9,298 bases of DNA, taken from assembly GCA_948435975.1 (NCBI GenBank), contig CAOJHG010000051.1, positions 1 to 9,298 on the forward strand. Direction: 5' to 3'. Each line of letters begins with the position of its first letter. Positions within the stretch are counted from its first letter, which is position 1. This DNA comes from an uncultured Oscillibacter sp. Lineage in GTDB: Bacteria > Bacillota > Clostridia > Oscillospirales > Oscillospiraceae. The notes under the pieces were generated by a model. The model saw nothing but the letters and a program-made list of their open reading frames with translations, ran no database searches and was not told where the DNA came from. The translations under genes and the position numbers were made by a program. This document shows positions 1 to 6,939 of this stretch, piece after piece.

Positions 1-91
1 GAACCATGTCAGGCGGGGAACCGAGCAGCATTAAGCGGGATCTTTCATGTGCCGTGAGGGCGCCGGCTACGCAGCTGCATACGGAGGGCTT
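1..91 (+). ncRNA. ffs: Bacterial small SRP RNA (4.5S-like), 5' end outside the window
   Basis: RNA component of the signal recognition particle, which binds Ffh and targets ribosomes making membrane and secreted proteins. The conserved apical domain is visible. The CGG (14-16) and CCG (21-23) arms close a GGAA tetraloop (17-20), followed by AGCAGC (24-29), the family's internal-loop signature. CATG at 5-8 pairs with CATG at 46-49 further down the helix. The 3' strand ends in GCATACGGAGGGC (77-89), which should pair with the missing 5' end, and a run of six T (90-95) follows at once, so the closing stem probably also serves as the terminator. The 3' strand is short, so this is likely the small form without an Alu domain, though the 5' end is needed to be sure. 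The position just before dnaX matches Firmicutes gene order. Confidence 0.93.
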
Positions 92-224
92 TTTTGATTT
101 ACACCATCTGCGCCCGCTGTTCCGCCGACTGTCAGACGGTTGGAACGCATGAGGGGGAAGGATGCCCCGCCGGAAACACGGAAGCAAACCGGGCGTATGA
201 TTACAAAAGAAAGCGGGTGTGCGT

Positions 225-2060
225 ATGTACCAGGCCTTATATCGGAAATGGCGTCCGAAAGCCTTTTCTGACGTGATCGGCCAGTCCCATATCACCGAGA
301 CGCTCCAGAGGCAGGTGGCAGAGGGCCGGGTCTCTCATGCGTACCTCTTCACCGGCACCCGGGGCACCGGAAAGACCACCTGCGCGAAAATCATGGCAAA
401 GGCTGTGAACTGCGAGGCCCCAGAGGACGGCAACCCCTGCGGTAAATGCCCTGCCTGTCTGGGGATCGAGAGCGGCCTCTTTCTGGATGTGCAGGAGCTG
501 GACGCCGCCTCCAACAACGGTGTAGACCAGGTCCGGGCCCTCCAGGATGAGGCGGTCTACACCCCGGCAAAGGTGAAAATGCGGGTCTACATCGTGGACG
601 AGGTTCATATGCTCACCGCCGCCGCCTTCAACGCTCTGCTGAAAATCTTGGAGGAGCCGCCGGAGCACCTGATGTTCATCCTGGCCACCACGGAGATTCA
701 CAAGGTCCCCGCCACCATCCTTTCCCGGTGCCAGCGGTTCTCCTTCCGCCGCATTCAGCCGAAGGACATCGCGGACCGGCTGGCCTATGTGGCGAAGCAG
801 GAGGGTATCCGGTTAGAGGCGGATGGTGCAGAGCTGCTCAGCCGTTTGGCGGACGGTGCTCTGCGAGATGCACTGTCTCTGCTGGACCAGTGCGCGGCGG
901 CAGGGGGGGCCATTGACGCAGGCGCGGTACTGGAGGTGCTGGGCCTTGCGGGGAACCTTCAGACCGCCCAGTTGATGGAGCACATCCTGAACCGGGACCC
1001 TCAGGCCGCGCTGCTGCTGCTGGACCAGTTATATGGCGGCGGGAAGGACATGGGCGCGGTGCTGTCGGAGCTGGCTGTACTGGTGCGGGACCTGCTACTG
1101 CGGATGACGGCTCCCGAGGGCGGCGCTGCGCTGCTGTCGGGGGGGTATGACAACGGCGTTTTGGACCGTCTGAGCCGGGGCGCGCCTGCAAACCGCTTCC
1201 TGTACCTGGCGGAGACCTTGCAGAGCGCGTCGTCGGCCTTGTATGCCAGCGTCAACCGGCGGCTGGATACAGAGCTGTGCCTGCTGCGTTTGTGCGACGA
1301 GAGTCTGTGCGGCGACATAAAAGCGCTGGAGGCCCGCATAGAGCGCCTGGAAAAAGAAGGCGCGGCGGTTGTGCCGAGACCGGTCACACCGCCTGCCGCA
1401 CCCCCAAAAGTCAAGGCGGCGGACACACTGCCTGGAAGTCCCGCGCCAGAAAAGGCAAAAGTACTGGACGCGCCTCCCTGGGACGACGCCCCGGTGAAGA
1501 AAAAGAAGACAGAAGCGCCGCCTCCGAAGGAACCGGACCCGCTCCCGTGGGAGGACCGTTTGGAGGAACCTCCTTTGCCGGAACCCCCGCCCTTCTTCGA
1601 GGAGCCGGGACAGCGGGTTTTTGATATTCCCGACGAGATACTTGAACCGGAGGCCCCCGCAGCAGACAAACCCGCTGCGGAGCCTGCGGAGGAAGCGCCG
1701 GAAGAGGCGGCGGATGAAGAAAAAGCCCCGCCCGCCGCAAAAGGTGTCTCCCTGGACTGGCGGACACTGGCGGAGAAGTGCAAGGGCCGACTGCCGCCGA
1801 TGTACCGGGCCTTTATGGAGATGTGTACCGGCGTACTGGAAGGGGACTTGATGATCCTCTTCGCCCCAGATGAGATTACCGTGGGGCGGCTGGATAACGA
1901 CCGGGTGCGGACCGTCCTGCGGGAGGAGGCGGAAGCCTTGCTGAAACAGCCTGTCCGGATTACGTTCCGGGTCGGCGAACCGAAAGCCGGCGCGCCGCAG
2001 GAGAACCTGAAAAACCTGCTGAAATTCGGCAGTAAATTTGACAATATTGAGATTAAGTGA
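225..2060 (+). CDS. dnaX: DNA polymerase III subunit gamma/tau
   Basis: AAA+ clamp-loader subunit that loads the sliding clamp and organises the replisome. The 611-residue protein shows Walker A GTRGTGKTT (44-52), zinc-binding cysteines C63, C72, C75 and C78, Walker B VYIVDEVHML (121-130), sensor-1 ATTE (154-157) and the SRC arginine finger (167-169). A low-complexity Pro/Ala/Glu linker spans roughly 380-505, and a tau-like C-terminal domain follows. I chose ATG 225 because the family begins MYQALYRKWRP; a GTG at 219 would add two residues. No strong ribosome site precedes it. The 129-base gap after ffs holds no convincing gene; a TATGAT at 196-201 could be a -10 element but lacks a good -35. 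Next gene ebfC starts 29 nt downstream. There is no canonical A AAA AAG frameshift heptamer; the nearest is G AAA AAG at 1499-1505. Confidence 0.97.
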   Translation: MYQALYRKWRPKAFSDVIGQSHITETLQRQVAEGRVSHAYLFTGTRGTGKTTCAKIMAKAVNCEAPEDGNPCGKCPACLGIESGLFLDVQELDAASNNGVDQVRALQDEAVYTPAKVKMRVYIVDEVHMLTAAAFNALLKILEEPPEHLMFILATTEIHKVPATILSRCQRFSFRRIQPKDIADRLAYVAKQEGIRLEADGAELLSRLADGALRDALSLLDQCAAAGGAIDAGAVLEVLGLAGNLQTAQLMEHILNRDPQAALLLLDQLYGGGKDMGAVLSELAVLVRDLLLRMTAPEGGAALLSGGYDNGVLDRLSRGAPANRFLYLAETLQSASSALYASVNRRLDTELCLLRLCDESLCGDIKALEARIERLEKEGAAVVPRPVTPPAAPPKVKAADTLPGSPAPEKAKVLDAPPWDDAPVKKKKTEAPPPKEPDPLPWEDRLEEPPLPEPPPFFEEPGQRVFDIPDEILEPEAPAADKPAAEPAEEAPEEAADEEKAPPAAKGVSLDWRTLAEKCKGRLPPMYRAFMEMCTGVLEGDLMILFAPDEITVGRLDNDRVRTVLREEAEALLKQPVRITFRVGEPKAGAPQENLKNLLKFGSKFDNIEIK

Positions 2061-2089
2061 CAACGCAGAAAGAAAGGGGAATACGAACG

Positions 2090-2458
2090 ATGGGATACAG
2101 TGCCCGCCGCGGTTTCAACAACGGCAGCATGAAGGCCACCGGCGCACAGCGTCAGGCGGAGGTCCAGCAGAAAATCGCAAAGATGCAGGAGGCGATGAAC
2201 GCCGCTCAGACGGAGGTGGAGAACAAGACCTTTACCGCCAGCGTGGGCGGAGGCGCGGTGGAAGCGGCGGTGAACGGAAAGAAAGAGGTGCTGTCCGTCC
2301 AGATCAAGCCGGAAGCCGTGGACCCGGAGGATGTGGAGATGCTCCAGGATCTGGTTGTCTCCGCAGTAAATGAAGCGCTTCGCCAGGCGGGGGATGCCAT
2401 GGACAAGGCCGTTTCCAGCGTCACCGGCGGCCTGGACCTGAGCGGCTTCGGCTTTTGA
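2090..2458 (+). CDS. ebfC: YbaB/EbfC family nucleoid-associated protein
   Basis: Small DNA-binding protein of the YbaB/EbfC (B. subtilis YaaK) family, which acts as a dimer on the nucleoid; its exact role is not settled. It has 122 residues, near the family's usual 100-110. A basic, Gly/Asn-containing N terminus is followed by a Gln/Met/Ala-rich helix (about 22-45). Then comes the conserved beta region with GGGAVEAAVNGKKEVLSVQI and the hallmark VDPEDVEMLQDLVVSAVNEAL. A Gly/Phe-rich tail ends in GFGF. ATG 2090 is chosen because AAAGGGGA at 2073-2080 lies nine bases upstream; an in-frame GTG at 2057 overlaps the dnaX stop and lacks such a site. It is almost certainly co-transcribed with dnaX. 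recR, the usual next gene, is not here. Confidence 0.94.
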   Translation: MGYSARRGFNNGSMKATGAQRQAEVQQKIAKMQEAMNAAQTEVENKTFTASVGGGAVEAAVNGKKEVLSVQIKPEAVDPEDVEMLQDLVVSAVNEALRQAGDAMDKAVSSVTGGLDLSGFGF

Positions 2459-2489
2459 AACGTTCCAGGAACAGGAATTGACTGAAAAC

Positions 2490-2548
2490 AGGAGATAGAA
2501 GGCGGGGCGTTTTGTCTGCTCAGCTTCTATCTCCTATCTTCTATCTCC
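2490..2548 (+). repeat. Inverted repeat with a duplicated 3' arm, upstream of the DUF4127 gene
   Basis: AGGAGATAGAAG (2490-2501) is a perfect 12-bp reverse complement of CTTCTATCTCCT (2524-2535). The 11-base arm CTTCTATCTCC recurs at 2538-2548, 14 bases on, so either downstream copy can pair with the single upstream arm. The second copy ends four bases before the GGAGG of the next gene's ribosome site (2553-2557). Its CTCC (2545-2548) can pair locally with GGAG (2553-2556). No T-run follows, so it is not a normal terminator. A TTGACT at 2478-2483 resembles a -35 box, but no -10 box lies at a workable distance. It may be a translational control element or one copy of a dispersed intergenic repeat. 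Confidence 0.7.
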
Positions 2549-2564
2549 AATGGGAGGAAAGGAC

Positions 2565-4343
2565 ATGAAAAGACGAATCGCGGCGGCAGTATTGGCCTGC
2601 GCCCTGATGACCTCCTGTGCCGCACGGCCAACGGAACCGGTGAAGGCCCCGGAAGACCTGGAGGCCCGGCCCGTCATCGCCTATGTGCCCCTGGACGACC
2701 GGCCGGACAATGTGGAGCGGGTGGTATATCTGGCGGAGTCCGTGGGCTATGCGCTGGAAATGCCAGAGCTGGACCTCTACCGGACCCGTCTGGACGGTCA
2801 GCCCCTGAACGGGAACGGGACCCAGTGCGGCGACCCTTGGGCCCTGTATCAATGGGTGCTTGCCCAGGAGGCGGCGGGCTGCGACCGGTACATCCTCTCC
2901 CTGGACCAGCTCCATTCCGGCGGACTGGTGGCCTCCCGGTCTGCCAGCGGTTATGAATGCTCTCTTCCCGACGGCGGGACTGCCCAGGTACATTCCATGC
3001 TGGATGCACTTTTGACGGCGCTCTCCGCAGACAAAAACAACCTGGTCTGGCTGTTGGATTCCGTCATGCGGCTGGCCCCTACCGTGGGATATGAGGGCGG
3101 CACATTGGATGAATACAATCAGATTCGGGCCTTCGGCGCTCTGCCCCGGCGGACGCTGGAGGGACAGGCGCTGAATCTGGAGTCCATTGATGAAGGCTAT
3201 TGGTGGGGCCCTGATGGGGAGGACCTCCGTTCTCAGGCGAAGGAGGCAGGCGCCTATGAAACCGCCCTCCAGCATGTGCGGTCCCGGGAGCGGAAGCTGA
3301 CCCTCTCCTACGTAGTGCAGGATACGCTGGCGCAGCCGGGCTATGAAAACTTCCGGCTCTTGATTGGCATTGACGATTCCTCTCTGGAGGACTGCATTCA
3401 GAAAAACGAGATCGCCTTTCTCCGGCAGGGACTTCGTGTGGACGCGGACCTTGCCTTCAAGGCGGTGGCACGGATGTATCTGGATGAGTCCGGCGGGCTG
3501 ATGAACGGAACAGCGGCGGTGCGGTACTTCGGCGGCACAGAGGACCAGCCCGCCTGCGACTATGATTTTCAGCCGCTGGAGGTCATTATGGAGGAGCATT
3601 TCCGGTTCTTCGGCCTGGAGGCGGCGGAGCCTGCGGAGGCGGTCCTGCAAGTCCTGGTGCTGACACAGCCGGAGGACGACGCGCAGAGGGAGGCTTACTG
3701 TACACAGCTTCTGCAAGCGTTGCAGGAATGCCGGAAGGACAATCGGCCTGTCGTGCTCATTGACGCGGGCAACGGGCGCTACGGCACGGCTTTCCATGAC
3801 CGGCTGACAAAGGAAATCGAGCTGGGCTGGCTGTTGAGCTATGCGGGATTCCTGGATATGGCCATTGTTACCGGAACGGCTCTGAGCCACGGCGCGGCCC
3901 GTCTGGCGGTTCTGCAAAGGGGCGGCGGTGACGAGGCCATGGAGCGGGCCTTCGGCAAGACCCTGGTGGACAGCGTCATCAAGGATTTCTGCTACAAGAA
4001 TGTGGTGCGTGAGGACCTGCTGGCCTACATCCGGAACGACCTGGGCGGCGACCCTAACAACTTCTGGGTTCCGGATATCAGCCGGGAGGACCTGCTGGCC
4101 CGCCTAAAGGATGGAATGGACGAGGCCGCAGAGGACGTGATTCGAAATTTTGAGAGGAGCAATCTTCTGGTATCGCTGGCGCCGTCGTATTTGTCTTCGT
4201 CCTATGCGGAACGGGGGTGGGGCGGCGTGGCTCTGGAGGACTACTGCTTCCCATGGGACCGGGCGTTTGAGATTGGTATGGATATTTGGCTGGGAGACTT
4301 CATGGAGCCGCACAAACAAATCCTTGGCGTGTATTACAAGTAA
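2565..4343 (+). CDS. DUF4127 family lipoprotein
   Basis: Extracytoplasmic protein of the DUF4127 family, whose biochemical function I do not know. The 592-residue product begins with a basic, hydrophobic signal ending in MTSC (C18), a plausible if imperfect lipobox, so it is probably membrane-anchored outside the cell. Family hallmarks are clear: YVPLDDRPDN (40-49), SLDQLHSGGLVASR (about 111-123), WLLDSVMRLAPT (about 162-173) and a late YAGFLDMAIVTGTALSHG block. In family members as I remember them the last block reads closer to YAGWNT, so WNT appears replaced by FLD here. ATG 2565 is chosen because GGAGG (2553-2557) sits seven bases upstream and a lipoprotein signal starts there; the in-frame ATG at 2550 overlaps the ribosome site. 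It follows ebfC after 106 bases and ends at a strong terminator, so it may be read from dnaX or from an unseen promoter. Confidence 0.85.
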   Translation: MKRRIAAAVLACALMTSCAARPTEPVKAPEDLEARPVIAYVPLDDRPDNVERVVYLAESVGYALEMPELDLYRTRLDGQPLNGNGTQCGDPWALYQWVLAQEAAGCDRYILSLDQLHSGGLVASRSASGYECSLPDGGTAQVHSMLDALLTALSADKNNLVWLLDSVMRLAPTVGYEGGTLDEYNQIRAFGALPRRTLEGQALNLESIDEGYWWGPDGEDLRSQAKEAGAYETALQHVRSRERKLTLSYVVQDTLAQPGYENFRLLIGIDDSSLEDCIQKNEIAFLRQGLRVDADLAFKAVARMYLDESGGLMNGTAAVRYFGGTEDQPACDYDFQPLEVIMEEHFRFFGLEAAEPAEAVLQVLVLTQPEDDAQREAYCTQLLQALQECRKDNRPVVLIDAGNGRYGTAFHDRLTKEIELGWLLSYAGFLDMAIVTGTALSHGAARLAVLQRGGGDEAMERAFGKTLVDSVIKDFCYKNVVREDLLAYIRNDLGGDPNNFWVPDISREDLLARLKDGMDEAAEDVIRNFERSNLLVSLAPSYLSSSYAERGWGGVALEDYCFPWDRAFEIGMDIWLGDFMEPHKQILGVYYK

Positions 4344-4349
4344 AGAAAT

Positions 4350-4394
4350 ACGCGGGGCCTGCCGTTGTTTGACAGACCCCGCGTTTGTTTTATC
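4350..4394 (+). terminator. Rho-independent terminator after the DUF4127 gene
   Basis: ACGCGGGG (4350-4357) pairs with CCCCGCGT (4377-4384). After one mismatch the stem continues with CTG (4359-4361) against CAG (4373-4375), leaving an 11-base loop. A T-rich tract, TTTGTTTTAT, follows at about 4384-4393. It lies seven bases after the DUF4127 stop and nine bases before the 3' end of the convergent minus-strand gene. The opposite strand reads ATTTCTTTACTT after the stem, so it may also stop that transcript, though less strongly. Confidence 0.9.
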
Positions 4395-4402
4395 ATGCGG
4401 AA

Positions 4403-5155
4403 TTAAAGCAGCTTCACCGTGTAGTATACGGCCAGGGCGAAGACGACAATGGCCATGCACCCCATCGCATAATAGGCCGCCGACGCGCTGACCAGAGCTA
4501 CCGCCACACCCGCAGCAGACAGCCCGCAGGCCAGATAGATCGGGAATGGGTCAGCGTTGGAGGGCAGCAGGAACCCCAGCTTTTCCTTCTTCGTCATCCA
4601 CGCCAGGAGAGCCAGCGCCGCCAGGAACAGCACCGCACAGACCCGCATAGGCGTTCCTAAAACGAGATGGTTCGCAAGACGGCGGCAGATCCACATGACA
4701 ATAATGGAACCGCTGAGGACCGTCAGGGAGATTGAGCACTCCCGGTCATACATGGCCCAAAGGATGCTGAGGACCATGGCCACCGGGACCACAACGCTGA
4801 GCAGAGTGACGGCGGGGATATAATACATCCGGATCAACGTGCTTGCGCCAGCCAGGAACGCGCCTGCGCCGGCAACCGACCAGCCGATAACGCGCCGCCC
4901 CTTGACCTTGTTCCATAAGACGCTCAGCACAGCCCCAACGGCCAGCACAGCCAGACCCACCCAGACCAGATTTTTCAGATAATCGTCCCAGAGAAGGTTT
5001 TGCTCTACGTTGCCGTTGATATAATACCGGCGGATGAGAAACAGGTACATTTCCGCCACACAACCCGCCAGGAAAAAGATCATCGCGCCATTCAATAATT
5101 CGTTCCGCTGGTTCCGCTTTGCCGACCCGGACTTATCATTTGGATTCTTTGCCAT
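4403..5155 (-). CDS. Eight-helix integral membrane protein of unknown function
   Basis: I do not recognise a named family. The 250-residue protein has a polar, basic N terminus (about 1-22, rich in Lys, Asn, Ser and Arg), presumably cytoplasmic. About eight hydrophobic segments follow, near residues 24-43, 65-82, 90-108, 113-134, 141-157, 169-187, 204-224 and 226-247. No catalytic motif stands out; a short charged stretch KKEK near 189-192 separates helices 6 and 7. The start ATG (5155-5153) is supported by GGAGGT on the minus strand (plus 5164-5169) with an eight-base spacer. The gene is alone, convergent with the DUF4127 gene and divergent from the apbE operon, with its own promoter and a long leader. 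It may be lineage-specific. Confidence 0.82.
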   Translation of the reverse strand: MAKNPNDKSGSAKRNQRNELLNGAMIFFLAGCVAEMYLFLIRRYYINGNVEQNLLWDDYLKNLVWVGLAVLAVGAVLSVLWNKVKGRRVIGWSVAGAGAFLAGASTLIRMYYIPAVTLLSVVVPVAMVLSILWAMYDRECSISLTVLSGSIIVMWICRRLANHLVLGTPMRVCAVLFLAALALLAWMTKKEKLGFLLPSNADPFPIYLACGLSAAGVAVALVSASAAYYAMGCMAIVVFALAVYYTVKLL

Positions 5156-5207
5156 TTATCATGACCTCCAAGGATGTGTTTTTCAACGCTCGACCTGCCT
5201 TCGTGCT

Positions 5208-5259
5208 CCCCATGGGCCTGGCCCCTCGCCGCTCCTTCGCGGACGGCGGGAACATGGGG
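5208..5259 (-). promoter_or_regulatory. Long hairpin in the leader of the minus-strand membrane protein gene
   Basis: In the roughly 150-base leader between the promoter and the start codon, CCCCATG (5208-5214) and CATGGGG (5253-5259) form a perfect 7-bp outer stem. Inside it, CGCCG (5227-5231) pairs with CGGCG (5244-5248), and TCC (5233-5235) pairs with GGA (5241-5243), closing a five-base loop with one bulged base. It lacks a T-run on either side and lies about 40 bases before the ribosome site. It could be an RNA-level control element or a stability structure; it matches no riboswitch class I recognise. Confidence 0.5.
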
Positions 5260-5312
5260 GCGGATCGGGTTTCTTTCATGGATGCAGCCATTGGCCGCCG
5301 ACATACTTCGAT

Positions 5313-5341
5313 AGTATAGCAGACTTTTTTCCCATTTGCAA
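5313..5341 (-). promoter_or_regulatory. Sigma-A-type promoter for the minus-strand membrane protein gene
   Basis: Read on the minus strand, TTGCAA (plus 5336-5341) and TATACT (plus 5313-5318) are separated by exactly 17 bases. The -10 box matches the consensus at five of six positions and the -35 box at four of six. Transcription should start near 5306, giving a leader of about 150 bases before ATG 5155. Confidence 0.72.
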
Positions 5342-5392
5342 GGGCAACCTCTTCTGGATTTTGATTTTTTCCACGGGGCCCCTGATTCCCCG

Positions 5393-5421
5393 TTGAGAAC
5401 TGGGGAGACAAGTGGTATACT
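5393..5421 (+). promoter_or_regulatory. Sigma-A-type promoter for the apbE operon
   Basis: TTGAGA (5393-5398) and TATACT (5416-5421) are spaced 17 bases apart, followed by an A-rich stretch. Transcription should start near 5428, about 30 bases before the apbE start. The -35 box sits between inverted elements: ACGGGG (5373-5378) with CCCCGT (5388-5393), and TCCCC (5387-5391) with GGGGA (5402-5406). Either could be an operator; this is inference from position only. Confidence 0.78.
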
Positions 5422-5457
5422 GATAAAAAATGACCAAGAAAAACTGTGAGGATTGTA

Positions 5458-6534
5458 ATGAAACGATTGATTTTATACTTGCTGTATATGCTTTTGCTGA
5501 CTGCCTGCGCCGCTCCAGCCCCAGCGCAGGAGGAGACGCCGGAAGTTGCACAGTTGATTGCCATGGATACCCTTATGACCTTCACCGCCTATGGGGAGGA
5601 CGCAAAGGCGGTGGTCCAGCAGGCGGCGGAGGCCATGCGGACGGCGGAGGCCATGTTTTCCCGGACCCTGCCGGAAAGCGAGGTATCCCGGCTGAACGCT
5701 CAAGGCAGCGGAAAGGCTGGCCCGGAGCTCCAGCGGCTCCTGGAGGCGGCTTCCCATTACTGGCGGGAGACGGGCGGCGCGTTTGATATCACCGTGGCCC
5801 CGGTGGCGTCCGCCTGGGGATTCACGACGGACAGCTTTCAGGTCCCTGACGCGGAGGAGCTGGAGTCCTTGAAAGAGCTGGTGGACGGCTCTGGGGTAAC
5901 GGTAGACGGACCGGCGGGAACGGTATCTTTGAAGGCTGGACAGTCCATTGACCTGGGAGGCATTGCGAAGGGCTACGCCTCAGACCTGGCGGCGCAGATG
6001 TTTGCTTCGGCGTCGATCCAGCGGGGAAAGGCGGAGCTGGGGGGCAACATCCTGGCATGGGGCGTCCGGCCTGACGGAAATCCTTGGCGCGTGGGGATTG
6101 TAGACCCAGCCCGTCCGGAGGCGGGGGATGCTTTCGTGGGTATTGTGGAGCTGGAGGACAGCGCGGCGATTACCTCCGGCGGCTACCAGCGCTTTTTCGA
6201 GGCAAACGGCCAGCGCTATCACCACATTATCGACCCGGCTGCTGGATGGCCGGCAGACAGCGGGCTGACCTCTGTGACGGTGGTGGCCCGGATGGACGGC
6301 GGCGGGGAGCGCTTGAATGGGACCATGTGTGACGCATATTCCACGGCGCTTTTCATTATGGGAGAGGAAAAGGCCCTGGATTTTTGGAGGAGCCACCAGA
6401 CGCAGACAGAGTATGAGGATGCGTTTGACCTGGTGCTTGTGACGGAGGATGGAAGGGTGATTGTCACAGAAGGGCTGTCTGACCGGTTCCATCCGATTGA
6501 GGACAGCGGATATGAATATGAAACGGCGTCCTAA
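5458..6534 (+). CDS. apbE: FAD:protein FMN transferase, lipoprotein
   Basis: Extracytoplasmic, Mg-dependent enzyme that transfers FMN from FAD onto Ser/Thr of target redox proteins such as RnfG/RnfD- or FMN-binding-domain proteins. The 358-residue protein has a lipoprotein signal with lipobox LTAC (C17). Family blocks follow in order: AMDTLMTFTAYG (35-46), FSRTLPESEVSRLN (67-80), TGGAFDITVAPV (105-116), DLGGIAKGYASD (165-176), LGGNI (194-198), TSGGYQRFF (239-247), RYHHIIDP (253-260) and CDAYSTALFIMG (291-302). D292 and T296 are probable metal ligands, so it looks active. ATG 5458 is preferred over GTG 5446 because the signal peptide begins there and GTGAGG (5446-5451) lies six bases upstream. 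It is first in a four-gene operon. No protein in this window carries a convincing flavinylation motif, so its substrate is elsewhere. Confidence 0.95.
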   Translation: MKRLILYLLYMLLLTACAAPAPAQEETPEVAQLIAMDTLMTFTAYGEDAKAVVQQAAEAMRTAEAMFSRTLPESEVSRLNAQGSGKAGPELQRLLEAASHYWRETGGAFDITVAPVASAWGFTTDSFQVPDAEELESLKELVDGSGVTVDGPAGTVSLKAGQSIDLGGIAKGYASDLAAQMFASASIQRGKAELGGNILAWGVRPDGNPWRVGIVDPARPEAGDAFVGIVELEDSAAITSGGYQRFFEANGQRYHHIIDPAAGWPADSGLTSVTVVARMDGGGERLNGTMCDAYSTALFIMGEEKALDFWRSHQTQTEYEDAFDLVLVTEDGRVIVTEGLSDRFHPIEDSGYEYETAS

Positions 6535-6919
6535 GCTGCGGCCTGCGGCGTGGGATGGTGCAGTCGTGGGGCTGGTCCTGGCGCTGGCGGTGGGGTGCGG
6601 AGTGCTTCTTCGCGGGAACGGCGGCAGCGGAGAAATGGCGGTCGTCTCCATCAACGGGGAGGAAGTGGACCGCTTTTCCCTGGCTGAAAGCGCTGGAAAG
6701 CGGGAATATCTTGCGAACGGCTATGTGTTGGTAGTGGCGGTTTCCTCTGAGGGCGTGCGGGTCGCGGAGGCTGGCTGTCCTACGCAGGACTGTGTTCACA
6801 CGGGAGTCATTTCCCGCAGCGGACAGAGCATCGTCTGCCTTCCAGGGCGGTTCATTCTTCGCCTTGCCGGTGGGACGGAACGTGGAAATGGGCCGGATGT
6901 GGATGCGGTGATTGGTTAG
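6512..6919 (+). CDS. NusG domain II-containing membrane-anchored protein
   Basis: Despite the family name this is not the transcription factor NusG; it is a small extracytoplasmic domain often found beside ApbE, Gx-transporter and Rnf genes, with no proven activity that I know of. The 135-residue product has a basic N terminus, one membrane helix (about 15-33), and an outward domain with VVSINGEEVDRFSL (44-57). The conserved cysteine motifs CPTQDCVHTG (89-98) and VCLPGR (108-113) follow; C89, C94 and C109 could bind metal or form a disulphide. ATG 6512 is chosen because GAGG (6499-6502) lies nine bases upstream; ATG 6518 would remove two residues. It overlaps the apbE end by 23 bases in another frame, implying coupled translation. 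Confidence 0.88.
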   Translation: MNMKRRPKLRPAAWDGAVVGLVLALAVGCGVLLRGNGGSGEMAVVSINGEEVDRFSLAESAGKREYLANGYVLVVAVSSEGVRVAEAGCPTQDCVHTGVISRSGQSIVCLPGRFILRLAGGTERGNGPDVDAVIG

Positions 6920-6939
6920 GACAGAAAGGGGGTCCCGCC

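Noticed and set aside
94..276. 60-codon frame between ffs and dnaX
   Set aside because: It starts inside the SRP RNA terminator T-run, has no ribosome site and runs into dnaX in another frame. A Cys-rich look is not enough.
1001..2063. Two long minus-strand open frames (347 and 322 codons) opposite dnaX
   Set aside because: They mirror the GC-rich, Pro/Ala/Glu linker of dnaX, giving Ser/Gly- or Arg-rich low-complexity products without motifs.
2462..2472. Short palindrome GTTCCAGGAAC just after ebfC
   Set aside because: The loop would be a single base and no T-run follows, so it cannot be a terminator; chance dyads of this size are common.
2541..3917. Minus-strand open frame of 458 codons across the DUF4127 gene
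   Set aside because: The plus strand carries clear DUF4127 motifs, a ribosome site and a terminator. The minus frame has Gln/His/Arg-rich shadow composition with no recognisable domain.
6512..6919. Transcription factor NusG
   Set aside because: It has a membrane helix and the CPxxxCxxxG / CLP cysteine motifs of stand-alone NusG-domain-II proteins, and no NGN domain.
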